NCBI GenBank assembly: GCA_964247055.1
Contig: OZ176054.1
Coordinates: 10,788,001 to 10,852,000, forward strand
Reading direction: 5' to 3'
Length of the DNA stretch: 64,000 bases
DNA from: Paragordius varius
Taxonomy: Eukaryota > Nematomorpha
Positions 24,648 to 36,668 of the stretch are shown here, one piece after another. Each line of letters opens with the position of its first letter. Within the stretch, counting starts at the first letter, position 1. Under the pieces are notes generated by a model that worked only from the letters and a program-made list of their open reading frames with translations, was not told the DNA's origin and made no database searches. The translations under genes and the position numbers were made by a program.

Positions 24648-26890
24648 GGACATTTTTAAGCACCACCACTCAAACTTTTTAAATTATGACTAATTTCAGT
24701 GTTTTAAAACCGAATTTGAAAATTTTGATCCCGCCAATCAGAATTTTGAAATTTTAAAGGTTTTTCAATTTTTCAAAAAACAAGAGAAAATCGAGAGAAA
24801 ATTAAATATAACTTTATAATAAAATGTTATTATATTATAAACTTAATATCATTAAATAGAGCGTTTTAAACTCTATCTTTTGAATATAAATATGTCATTT
24901 AAATATCAGAGGGAAAAAAATAGTGCGGACTTAAACGTCAAAATTTAGTCTTTTTTTCAAGTAAATAACACATATAAATTTTTTTTAAAAAAATACTAAA
25001 AAAGGCATTCTATGGCTTAAACCTTCGGCTTTCAGATAGGCTATATTTTTTTTGTTAGATCGTTCTTTCGAGTACTTATTAGACTTTTTCTCTTGAGTTG
25101 GTTCTTATAAAAAATCCTTTATTTATACCTAGTGGATATACCTTATTTTTTTAAAATTATTGGTTGTTTTGTATTTTGAATTTCAGATGGATGTTGTGTA
25201 GCCACTTTTAGTAGAATTTACTGTTATGGGGTTGGACCATTTGTATTTACCTAATTTTTATTCAATTTAATTGTAGAATTTATCTAACTTTATTCTGTAA
25301 ATTGGTTAATTTGACATGTCAATTTGCCACGATTTTGCTTGCAAGTCTCTCTTATCGGACTTTACGATTTCTTATTGTTATCTTTGCCATATCTGGCATA
25401 ATTATAGGATCGCTTGGGGGATATGCAGAGCTTGTGCAGCCGCCCATATCTATCACACTATACATAAGCCCCTTTTAGATTTCACTATTCAACAAGGTTT
25501 TGCACCACCCCATTATTTTTGCATTTTCTGATACCTAATGGCATGGAAAGGCCAAAACAAAAAAGAAAATTGAGGCCACCTATAGGATTTTTCCAAAATT
25601 TAATTTTTAAATTTGTATTTAATTCAAAAATAACTATCATTCCTTGTGTACACATGTTTAAATATTCAAACAAGCAAGTCGATACAAGTAATATTCCATG
25701 CATGGATAACAAATTCTAGGCATTAAATAAGATACTAAACAAGCTAAGAGCCAAAGTATTAAAAATCTAAAAGGGGCTTATGTATAGTGTGATAGATATG
25801 GGCGGCTGCACAAGCTCTGCATATCCCCCAAGCGATCTTATAATTATGCCAGATATGACAAAGATAACAATAAGTAATCGTAAAGTCCGAGAGAGACTTG
25901 CAAGCAAAATCGTGGCAAATTGACATGTCAAATTAACCAATTTACAGAATAAAGTTAGATAAATTCTACAATTAAATTGAATATAAATTAGGTAAATACA
26001 AATGGTTCAACCCCATAACAGTAAATTCTACTAAAAGTGGCTACACAACATCCATCTGAAATTCAAAATACAAAACAACCAATAATTTTAAAAAATAAGG
26101 TATATCCACTAGGTATAAATAGAAGGATTTTTTATAAGAACCAACTCAAGAGAAAAAGTCCAATAAGTACTCGAAAGAACGAAATCTAACAAAAAAATAT
26201 AGCCTATCTGAAAGCCGAAGGTTTAAACCATAGAATGCCTATTTTAGTATATTTTTAAAAATTTTTTATATGTGTTAAAAATTCACTTGAAAAAAAAGAC
26301 TAAATTTTGACGTTTAAGTCCGTACTATTTTTTTCTCTCTGATATTTAAATGACATATTTATATTCAAAAGATAGAGTTTAAAACGCTTTGATATTAAGT
26401 TTATAATATAATAACATTTTATTAAGTTATGTTTAATTTTCTCTCGATTTTCTCTTGTTTTTGAAAAATTAAAAAACCTATAAAATTTCCAAATTCTGAT
26501 TGGCGGGATCAAAATTTTTTTCAAATTCGGTTTTAAAACACTGAAATTAGTCATAATTTAAAAAGTTTGAGTGGTGGTGCTTAAAAATGTCCAAATTTGT
26601 CGACTAGTGTTTTTAATACTTTGGCTCTTAGCTTGTTTAGTATCTTATTTAATGCCTAGAATTTGTTATCCATGCATGGAATATTACTTGTATCGACTTG
26701 CTTGTTTGAATATTTTAACATATGTACACGAGGAATGATTGTTATTTTTGAATTAAATACAAATTTAAAAATTAAATTTTGGAAAAATCCTATTGGTGGC
26801 CTCAATTTTCTTTTTTGTTTTGGCCTTTCCATGCCATTAGGCATCAGAAAATGCAAAAACATTGGGGTAATGCAAAACCTTGTTGAGCAA
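24648..26890. mobile_element. Composite inverted element with order A-B-A'-B'
   Basis: Arm A (24648-25482) and its inverted copy A' (25763-26592) are about 95% identical over some 830 bp and enclose B (25490-25765). A second, inverted copy of B (B', 26609-26890) follows A'. The outer terminus of A reads AACACTAG-GACATTTTTAAGC on the left. On the right (reversed) it reads AACACTAGTCGACAAATTTG then GACATTTTTAAGC, so the left end has lost or the right gained about 12 bases. The CACTAG ends suggest a DNA transposon or foldback element. No target duplication is obvious. Matching short frames in B and B', and in A and A', are mirror images and not evidence of genes. Confidence 0.8.
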
Positions 26891-28360
26891 TGTAATTAAT
26901 ATGTCTTATATCTGTTTCTTACACATATATATATATTAGAAGTTGGTTTAGGAATGAAATATAAAGTTTTACGGTTAAAATAAATTGAACAATTTTGCTA
27001 ACAACAAATGTTTATAAATTTATTCAAAAGCAAGGCGTTATTTTTTGATATGAGCTTTATTAGTTTCACATACGACATTTGGTATAACCAAATCTGAAAT
27101 CCCAAAAAGCCATGCTGGGATGATTAATAAAAACCCTGATAGATTACATAACATCAGGATGCTTTTCCGCTCTTGTAATTACTTTATTATAAGCTGCCTC
27201 AAAAATATATCAATATTTGGTATAATCTGCATTTTTCAGTTATTCGTCATGTTATTTTTCTATATGTATTTCTTTTCCTTTGCAATATGACCCCAAATTT
27301 TAAATAACCTAAAAGGATTTAATCTATATAAGTCGAAAATACAAATTTAAACGTAATTGAATGCCTTTCAAATTTTAGCCCAAGAATTCGATTTGGCTTT
27401 GGGCCTTACGAGTATTATAGACTTTATTTTGCTAATAAAAATTTTTTTATTGAACGCTAAATGCTATCCTAAAAATATCTAAAATATATTATTATAAAAA
27501 GTAAAACAATATTTAATAATTTTAGATGTGGCCCTCTAAAGTCTCAAATTTTACCGACTAAATTAGGCAAGTTTTCATAAAATAGCAAAAGTGCCGATAT
27601 TAATCAATATTATATATGTTAGTTTATGACAAAAAAAAGTTTTCCGAAAAAAGGTATAATTCGCTCAAAAATTATATTATCGCCAAATGGTGAAGCGACT
27701 GTATTTTTAAGCCTAATGAAAACGGATCAGAAAAGATATTTTCAATTCACTTTACAAAAAAATCTATGCTAAATCTTACTATACCTAAGATCGTTGACTA
27801 TTTGATGCCGACAAATTTAAACTATTTATAAGTGGTGAGAAAAACATTAGAATTGAGGTGATAGAAGAGCATGATCGAATTTTAAAAAAAAATGTTTTTA
27901 TAATATTTCAAATTTTTTTCACCGTTCTCATTAACTAACCCTAAAAATACCTTAAACCTCTCTTCGCAAAATTTCTATAAATTAATTTTTAACCAAATTA
28001 TACCGTTTTCGAAAAGACTCTTTGATGTCAAGATTAGCATATGTTAAACTATTTACAGCGCAACTTCGGCCTTTTTGCAGTTAATTTTAAAAAAACTTAC
28101 CCATTTTATCAAAGCCCCCATCTAATAAATTATAAAAATAATTTTTTGCCCTTTATATGTAGTTTTATATTTTATAGTGATATTTTTGGAATGAAGCATT
28201 TACCTTTCACAAAAAAATGTTAAATAAATAGCGTAAATTTTGCCATTTTTTGAAATAATTTAGTTGCCACAAAAGTGGGTTTACCTTTCTTTTTCAAATC
28301 TACAGGCATCATGATAAATAACTCTGATATATTTCCTATACCCCGCTATTTTGCGCATAG
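26891..28360. other. Non-coding stretch
   Basis: No supported gene. A 50-codon frame at about 27625-27777 (MTKKSFPKKGI..) has a protein-like middle (LSPNGEATVFLSLMKTD) but no splice partner or family, and was left uncalled. Confidence 0.3.

Positions 28361-28363
<3 letters not shown>

Positions 28364-28405
<42 letters not shown>
28364..28405. repeat. (TA)n microsatellite
   Basis: About 42 bases of TA repeat directly next to MITE family B copy c. The same arrangement occurs at 10619-10645, so the MITE or its target site seeds these tracts. Confidence 0.85.
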
Positions 28406-28407
<2 letters not shown>

Positions 28408-28743
28408 ATTTACAATTCAATTTCACCCTTAAACAATTCAAATTCACCCATTAACAATTCAAATTCACCCCCGAACAATTCAAATTCATTCTCAAATAAA
28501 ATATATATTTTTTAAGATTAAAAAATACCTATATTTTATATATTTTTTAAAAAATAAAAATTTTGTTTAAATTAAATTAATACTAAAAAAATAATAAACT
28601 ATACCATAAAGTTATATTTCTGAGTTATATTAGTTCGAAAACACATAATTTATTTTTAGGGTGAATTTGAATTGTTCAAAGGTGAATTTGAATTGTCAAG
28701 GGTGAATTTAAATTGTTTAAGGGTGAATTTGAAGTGTAAATGG
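28406..28743 (+). mobile_element. TA-type MITE, family B copy c
   Basis: The longest family B copy (338 bp). The left end carries four AACAATTCAAATTCACCC-like units in a row and the right end four GGGTGAATTTGAATTGT-like units, in inverted order, so the element folds into a long hairpin. The central marker is degenerate (CTATACCATAAAGTTATA). Confidence 0.75.
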
Positions 28744-29280
28744 TATATATATAAATTAAATACTTTTATATAACGAATATCGTTTACAATCAAATTATTG
28801 TATAGCACTATTAAATTGGTGCAGAATTCGTTTGGGACATCATATTCCTCAAATAAATGAAAACTGAAGCCTTGCATACCACACAGTTTTTGAATGTGAT
28901 ACTTTGGCCCCCAAACATCAATGAATATCTAGGTATCATAAATTATTTTTTACTGTAGGGTAGCTCCACCTAATATTTAATGTCCAAACTTTATAACTAA
29001 CAAAATGTCCCTTTAAATGATTTATTGGTTTAACCTAACCTGCACTATGAAAACCGAAAATAAATTTAGTTAAAATATAGCCTGTCAAAAATTAAAAAAT
29101 AATTATATTATTTTATTTCAATGAAAAAGAAAAGAATGCCTATCGTTTGCCAAATTTAAAATATCATAAATTTAATATATCCTTAAAATTATTATTGAAC
29201 AGTTTTTTTAATTTTAGCAACTCAAATGGCTAGGACCCGATTAATACAATTACACTCAACCTTAAAATTGCTTAAAATTA

Positions 29281-29506
29281 AAAGTCTAGATTTTTTAAAT
29301 TCAAGAGATAAACTTCTTTTTTCATATGGCTCCAAATGGCATGAAAATCTCTCATATTTGATGGAATTATTATATGTTTCAGTAAATCTTCACCTGCATC
29401 GGTTTTAATAGTTGAATTTTTTTCTATGGCGTTGAGAAATAGGAAAACATTCGAGTGGTCCCGGTGTAAATATTGCGTTTTGTAAGACAACATATTTCCC
29501 CTATAA
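29281..29506 (-). CDS. Possible isolated exon, function unknown
   Basis: Behind a TATTATAG acceptor, a minus-strand frame reads GNMLSYKTQYLHRDHSNVFL..., continues with KTDAGEDLLKHIIIPSNMRD and FHAIWSHMKKEVYLL, and ends at a TAA (29280 side). Its composition is protein-like and richer in G+C than the surroundings. I recognise no domain and see no partner exon, so it could be a terminal exon or a decayed one. Confidence 0.22.
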
Positions 29507-31765
29507 TAATACGAAATACGACTATAACATTATAGCATTTAAAATGTAAAGTTAAATGTTGGTAAAAATCAATGCCTCTTTTTTGTTGGGGTATATCTGA
29601 GCCTTTTCTCGACCCTATTTAGTTAAAAACTTTCTATTATCAGATGAATTTTATATTCCATTATATTTTTTGACAAAAAAATTTTGAAAACATGAAACAG
29701 GGTGACTGATTACGGCTCACGAGACACTATTTAACAACTGATTATTGTTTAGCATTAATGGCAATGACAATTCCGAAAACCATATAAATAAGCTGCTATT
29801 TTTATTAAGGACGATTCAGGCTAAATTTCCTAATTACTCAAATTGGTTGGCAATTCCTTTTTTATAAAATCACATTATAATCAGATATAAGACTTAAAAA
29901 ATTTTTTAATATAGAAATATTTCTAAAGCGGCTGATATATGCTTTATGCAGCAAAACGCTGTCTGACAAGTTACAAGAACTAAAAGAATTCAGTAACCCA
30001 AATATACTGTTACGCGGAAGTAATTAACAGGAAAACGGAAAAGATCGTGAATAAAGGACAGATATGAAAAAAATAAATTAATTACTAAAAATAAAGCTTG
30101 TATTACGGACTTAAAAGTATGTTCGAATTTCTAGGTTTGATGACATAGAGAGAAAAGATGTAACTATATTAATAAAACATTATATATATATATCTCGTAA
30201 TTATGTGGAAAAGGTTACCTCAATACTGGTGGAAACTATAATTATATAACGATGCCCTAAAACTATACAAAGGATAAATAATAGATTTTTATCCTACTTT
30301 TCAGTAGATTAATAAATCTTTTAATTTTTTAAGTTCTTTTCTTAAAAAAAACGCTCTCTATTCTCACGCGTTTGCTGTCTTTCAATCAATTTTGCATTGG
30401 TTGAAACATTACAAGAGATGCAAAAGTCACAAAAAAAATAGTTTTGTTATATTGGATAATGATTAAATTGATAAATTTCTTGTTTTGATTATTATCATGC
30501 CCGCGTAATAAAAGCGCCCAGCTAAATATAATTATATAATTTTTTCAGTTAATCTCTAATAATACACTAAAAAATATTACCAAGGTTCTGTAGTTAGATT
30601 CCTTAAATGAAATGGTGTTTGAATATCCCAATTGCAAAAATCTAAATTATGAAACACATTGATGTATAGAAAAAGGTAATCTGAATATTAATTTAGAATT
30701 GACAGAGGTTTAAAATATTAAATTTTTTTATCAACTATTTAGCATTATCACATTTGTACCTGGTTCGAATCTCATTTCAGAACATAGGAAAAGGATAATT
30801 AATATTGTAGTTAACGTCTTCATTTAATGTTAGGATTAGTTTTATTAACTTTATTTTATAGTTATCAATATAAATAAAATATTATGCAAGCGTTGCAATA
30901 TTTTTATATGCAGTAAGTTTATATTAATCATGATAACATATTTTAAAATTAGTGATTAAAATTATACATATGGCCTTAGATTATTTACTAAACTCAGCAA
31001 TTTTTTATATCAAGGAGAGTGGATCTGAAATAATTTAGTACTTATATTCTGGATCGAAATATTCATTTTTAATAACCAAAATGGGATTACTACATAACAA
31101 TCATAATTTTGATGATATTTTGGGGATGAGACATTTAGCTTTCAGCAATAGCTTTCATTCAAAAAAATGTACACAAATAATTCTATTGATGAAATACATT
31201 TTTAATGGAAAAATGCATCCAGGAATCCATGATTTTGGCTTTGTGACTTTACGAGTCATTTTTCTATATATCAAAAAATCGTAGAGCATATTATACTGAA
31301 TATATTTATAAACGAAGATTAAATGCTTCATTCCAATATACTATATCATTAAAATATGCACAATGTCTACAAAAAAAACATCCTGATAATTATATATAAT
31401 CATAAAAAATGTGTCAGGATTCTGATGGCGGTTTTAGAGCCTTTTTGTCTCTAGAATCCGTGTAATGGGTTTTTTAAACAAAAGCACATTCCCGATAAAC
31501 ATGTAAGCGCATTTCATTTAAATTGTGAACCTTTTATAACGTTTTACAAATGCACCGGGAGTGACTAAGCCCTTTTCCAAATTCAGTTCCGTCCCGCCAA
31601 AAATAGTTTTTTATCGATTTTTGGCTTTGAAACCCGATCTTGGATAATGCATAGGCGCAGTCAGTTTCAATACGTACATTTATAATGTTTTATAAATCTG
31701 CCGAGGGTGACCTTTTTTGTAAAACAGCCCTCTGCAACTTTACCCTAATTTATATAACATATTTA

Positions 31766-32045
31766 TAGGGGTGGCCAACATGCGGCCCTAAAAGATTTGC
31801 GTTCCGCGCAAAATCTGGAAATCCATATGCAAAAATATGCCCATAAAATCATTGTGCAATTTTTCTGAATAAGTCAATTTGGCAACAAACTAGAAAAATT
31901 TTTTATGTTGGGTTTGCATTTTACAGTCTTATGACTAAAATTTAAATTATTTAGTAATGCCCGTATATATTTCGAATGCGTAAGCCCCGTGCGTTTTACG
32001 TTAAAAATGCTGCCCGCGAAGCCATTTATGTTGGAATGTCCCTTA
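31766..32045. mobile_element. hAT-type MITE, GCGGCCC subterminal type
   Basis: The ends TAGGGGTGGCCAACATGCGG and CCATTTATGTTGGAATGTCCC are inverted repeats of the form common to hAT MITEs (C/TAGGGGTxxxCAAC). GCGGCCC / GCCCGCG motifs lie inside both ends. No clean 8-bp duplication is left. The 94-residue frame across it is the antisense of the element, not a gene. Confidence 0.65.
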
Positions 32046-34431
32046 TTATGAAATATTTTTAATTCAAAAATATTTTTATCTAAAAAATATATTTTAAATA
32101 TTTTTCCTGACATTATTTTTATTGACAATCTTGACTTGTTAAAAACAATTTGAAGCAAATGATAATTTGAGATAAAAATGGTATATTTTTATAAATTTTA
32201 TTATATCATATATATCATATAAATTAGTCTCGAATATTAATGCGAACCATCGATAAAATAAAAAAATTATTAATTATTTTCTTAAAAATACTCCAATTCC
32301 ATAATATATAACTTTAAAGAATAAGTCATTAATTATTGTGCATTGGATGGAAAAATTGTCATTCAATAATTGTGTTTTCATTAAAAATAATATCCTGATA
32401 TTACGCTGATAATGGTTAAAATTTATTTTTATATCTGGCTTTAATATTTATCATCAAAAATTAAAAACATTAGGATTGACTAGGAAAACGTTTTTTGATA
32501 TTTTGATAGCTAATTCACCGTGCAAAACTTTATAAAATAATGAATGGTTAAATTTTTAAAAAACATTTTATAATTAAATTTAATTTAAAAGTAAATTATT
32601 CATTTAACCCAAATTTTGATGAAATGTTCATTGAATTATGTAAGAGAGTGTTTTTAATATAATTTAATACCGAGCTTCAAAATGCCATGAAACATGCTTC
32701 AATAAAATTTTGCCAAAATTTAATTTTAAAGAAAGGTATGGACGCAAATTTTTGTTTAAGTATACATAATCCTATCACGCAATCTCAGCATTTTTGTGTT
32801 TTTTAAAAAATATTAAAGGGCCTTAAATACTTTGGCTTTTAAAAGAGTTTATAAAATTTTTTGCTTTTTAACTGTATTTATGAAAATAATGCATATATAT
32901 GATTTTAATTTTACCAATATATTGTTGAAGTGTATTTTATGATTTTTAGAGTACATCATCACAAAAAATATCATTAAAATTTATTTTTGATAGAATTCAG
33001 CATCAGAATACTTAAGAATTTAGGGGCCATACTTTTTAATATATATTTACAATATTGTTGTTGGTTATCGAAAATGGCAAAGGCGACTTTGTTAATAAGT
33101 GTAAGGTCAAAATACATTTGTAACCTATTAACTTTTAATATTTGAAAATTGAACACCTTAAATAGTATTTTAAGGTGTTAAGCCGTTAAAAATATTCTTA
33201 ATCTTTTCTAAAACTTTTTGCCGACATTTTTTTCTATAATTTTTTAAATAGTTAATGCAATAGGGAAATAATGTATTTTATGGTATAAAAAATGAATAAT
33301 GAGGGAAAAGATTCAGGCTACATACCACCAAAAACTTGATATATCAGCTGTTCATATCAATCGCGTTTTGGTCCCATTAGGTTTTAGAGACTAGACTGTT
33401 ATACAAGAACAATAAATGATAATTAAATTTAAATAAACAAACATTATTGAGCTTTGGAATACAAAACTTCCCGGAATGTAAACTAAGCAAAAGTGAAGGA
33501 TGCAGTGTTTATTTAGATTTTATACTCACATATTTAAAAATTTTATCACGCAATCTAGGCATTTTCCAATATTTGAAAAAACTAGCCTGTGTTAGGATCC
33601 GAAAATTTGGGACAATTCTTATCTAAAAATTAAGTTTATAAAAATTATGTTTTGCTTTTAATGGGTAGCATATAATATATTCTTCGATGATTCGAAATCT
33701 GATGGTAGCTTTGACAAAAAATGCATTTAGCAGTACGTGAATTGTGCGATTGTCAAATAGAACGACAATTTAATTTTATCACTCAGCAAGAAATTAAAGG
33801 CAGTATAAGCCTTTTAACACATATATAAAAACTTCTTTTTTTCGCACTGTGTTAAGACATACATAGTTAAATCCCCATTTAGATGTAAGATTTTTCTAAT
33901 TTCCATCTATAAATAATTTATATTGTTTTGCTTTTTATACAGCTTTTAATATTTCGTTGATTTAAGTGTGGCAGTTTTCATTAAGAATTTGACATTCTCT
34001 GATAAAGAATGGATAAAACAATAATAGCAATTTCTTATACACAAGCCCAAAACCATAAAATAAATACTGAATATTTTTAGTGTAGACCGTGAATAAAGAT
34101 GATTAAAATTGACTTAATACCTCTTTTTAGGTTATGATTTTTAAATATCTGCCATATTCTTTGCTCATTACATTCAATTAAAATCTTATTGTTATGTAAA
34201 TATTGAAACAAAAATGACGCGAAATTGTATGATTGGAAGATTTTACAAAACTAAATCTAAAAAATTTAATTAATATATAATATTTTTTCTTGATATATTT
34301 TTATTACCTTTTTGCTAGTGTAATATATATTTATCCCGGCGTAACGAGTCAATTTGCATCAGTGTAAATTTCCTTTTTTATATCGAAATTATAACAGGAG
34401 GTAATTGTTTTTTATCAGCTGAATTCAATTA

Positions 34432-34920
34432 ATGACTCAAGATACTTTAAATCAAGCCTTAAACAAAACGCAAAATTTGTTAGATTCTATCCCTTCCCCA
34501 AACAGAAACATTCCCAAGAATAATATCAATGGAGAATTAAAAAGTAAGGAAGCAAACTTAACCTTGGTAATTTCACCTAACGAAGACAGCAAATCTGATT
34601 TTAACAATCCTGTTAATGATTCTGTTAAAACAACCTATACCCCTGAATCAGATACTTTACAAACGACACCTACTATAATAAAGTCTTCAGATAATTTATT
34701 TAAGAAAAAGTCAAAATCTTATAAGTGGCCTCTTTCACCAACTAGGACAATCTTCTTTTTTATATCACTTTTATTACCTATAATAATTTCCTTTATATTC
34801 GTTTATGTTTTACCATGTCCGAAATCTCATTCATGCAATTATCAAGATTGTAAAATTTTATCACATAATAATATAACCAGTATACACAACCCCAAAATTT
34901 TAAATAGTTTCAAATCATAA
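34432..34920 (+). CDS. Small single-pass membrane protein, N-terminus FAM234-like
   Basis: An uninterrupted 162-residue frame. Residues 1-98 are polar, Ser/Thr/Asn-rich and probably cytosolic, ending in a basic stretch (KKKSKSYKWPLSPTR). Residues 104-125 form one hydrophobic helix (FFFISLLLPIIISFIFVYVL). A short outside tail with three more Cys follows: PCPKSHSCNYQDC. The basic-helix-LPCP arrangement is what the N-terminus of FAM234/ITFG3 proteins looks like. The beta-propeller part of that family was not found downstream. Either the remaining exons were missed (a GTATAC donor is available near 34876) or the protein is complete and only similar by chance. Confidence 0.55.
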   Translation: MTQDTLNQALNKTQNLLDSIPSPNRNIPKNNINGELKSKEANLTLVISPNEDSKSDFNNPVNDSVKTTYTPESDTLQTTPTIIKSSDNLFKKKSKSYKWPLSPTRTIFFFISLLLPIIISFIFVYVLPCPKSHSCNYQDCKILSHNNITSIHNPKILNSFKS

Positions 34921-36668
34921 TATTTTTATTATATGGAATAAATGATTTATTTTTAATAAAAAAATTATTTTAAAGGTAGTTATATAAATTCTATAGAATG
35001 TGTTCGACCGCATAATCAGGTAATGCAAGTACAGACATGTCTAAACTGATTGATCTAATCTTTTTTATACTCTTTTTAAATATGCTTTTTTATATTATGG
35101 CTTAGGAGTGCGTAATTGACATACGATTGTAAAATAATCGAAAAATTAGAATTACAAAGGTAACTACTCTATTAAATCTTTTCTAATGGTATTTTACCCA
35201 GTTTTATAGCGATGGTATTCGGCCCACATGCCATATGCGACCAAAAAAATGCTATTTTATCTGCTTAAATTATTAAGTCTTTAAAAAATAATTGCTTTAA
35301 TTACATAAAACTCATTTTTTTAGATAGACATATTTATTTTTACTTTACTTGTAAAATGAATTGGGTTTCGGTAATTTATATATATTTTTACTCCATATTC
35401 AATTTTATTTTAGCGAGGAATTTTCGGCTTTTTTATCTAACTTGTGAAATACGGTTTTGTCCATGCCAAAGGCATAGCTTGCATTTCTGTCGTCCGGATG
35501 AATCCGTTATGGTGCCCCTTCCCTTCCATGCAACCCCTTGAATTTTAAAAAATAATCAAATTTAAACCGTGGACATGACCACTCATAAATGGGTGATTTT
35601 TTATCTATTATTAAAAATAATAGCTTATAATTCCTATTTTTTAAAATAAAGTTAAAAAAAAATTAAAAACCGACCCCCTTCAACTATGGCGCCCAGTGCA
35701 TTAAACACCAAATTAGTTAATAACTGTTGATTAATATTAAAATATTTCCATAAAATACCATTTTTTTATATCAAATGACAGAATATGCATATTAGCTGAG
35801 ATTTATGCGACTCGCCAAAAATCCGATTTAAATTATAAATTCTGCATATATGTGACATTTGTGCAATATTTCTTGGTATTATATAGTGCCCGACCCTTGA
35901 AACAAAAAATATATCTTGACCATTAAATTTTTTTGTGAGTATTACTGCTTTATTCTTGTGACAAAAGTGAGGTGGTATATATTGTAGGCAATGATTCTGA
36001 GAGCGCCTGTGGAATATGTCTCATAAATGGGAGGAGATTTGCCATTGAAACGATTTCGATCTTGGATGTTTTTGAAATAATGTATATGAGTTAAAATATA
36101 ATTGTATAGCATGGCGATATTAGCTTATTTTGTTAACTTTTTGAGGACTATAAGAATATATTGCTATTCTTTGCTTTTGCATAACATGGAATTTGATTCC
36201 ATATAGTAATATGCCAGAGGGATTTTTGACTTTAGAGTTTAGACCATAATATATATAATATTTGACTGTCACATTTAATACAAAACTATAAGTTATAAAA
36301 TTTGTTTTCGAGTTTTAAACTTCTTTTCCAATGCGCCCTTTACACCGTTTCAAAGACGCGTTCGACTTAAAAAAGATGTAATATAACGCTAACGGGGTAT
36401 ATTAAAAAATATATTTATTTTAAACATGTAAAAATTTATAAATATATGTGACACAGTGCGTACATAACAGGTACAGTAAAAGCTGCCTATTACTTATTCT
36501 ATTGTATAGGTTTAAATATAATGCTTTTGTAATAGTATGGAGTTTTAAATATTAAAACCATATATAGATAAGAGATTTTCTATAATATACATTTATATAA
36601 AGCATAGATAATATTGAGAATTTGATATGAGACGATTAATTTAACAAAAGTATTATATAATATTCCGT
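34921..36668. other. Intergenic stretch between the membrane-protein gene and TMEM184
   Basis: No exon was recognised. The GC-richer 61-residue frame at 35356-35541 has no family resemblance. Confidence 0.3.

Larger units (their letters stand above)
28744..34431. other. Long gene-poor stretch
   Basis: Apart from one doubtful exon (29281-29506) and a hAT MITE (31766-32045), no gene, RNA or repeat copy could be supported. Frames of 60-67 residues at 31081 and 32974 look like chance. Confidence 0.3.

Noticed and set aside
25485-25719. Paired 66-75 residue frames, repeated at 26656-26899
   Set aside because: They are the two strands of the duplicated B segment of the composite repeat and have no codon or family support.
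28656-28877. Frame ending in FTLKQFKFTLDNSN repeats
   Set aside because: The repeats are the inverted end units of MITE family B copy c.
30763-30780. GGTTCGAATC-like tRNA T-arm
   Set aside because: No acceptor stem, D-arm or anticodon arm could be paired upstream.
31874-32158. 94-residue minus-strand frame
   Set aside because: It runs across a hAT MITE and its flank; the protein-like part is the element's subterminal sequence.
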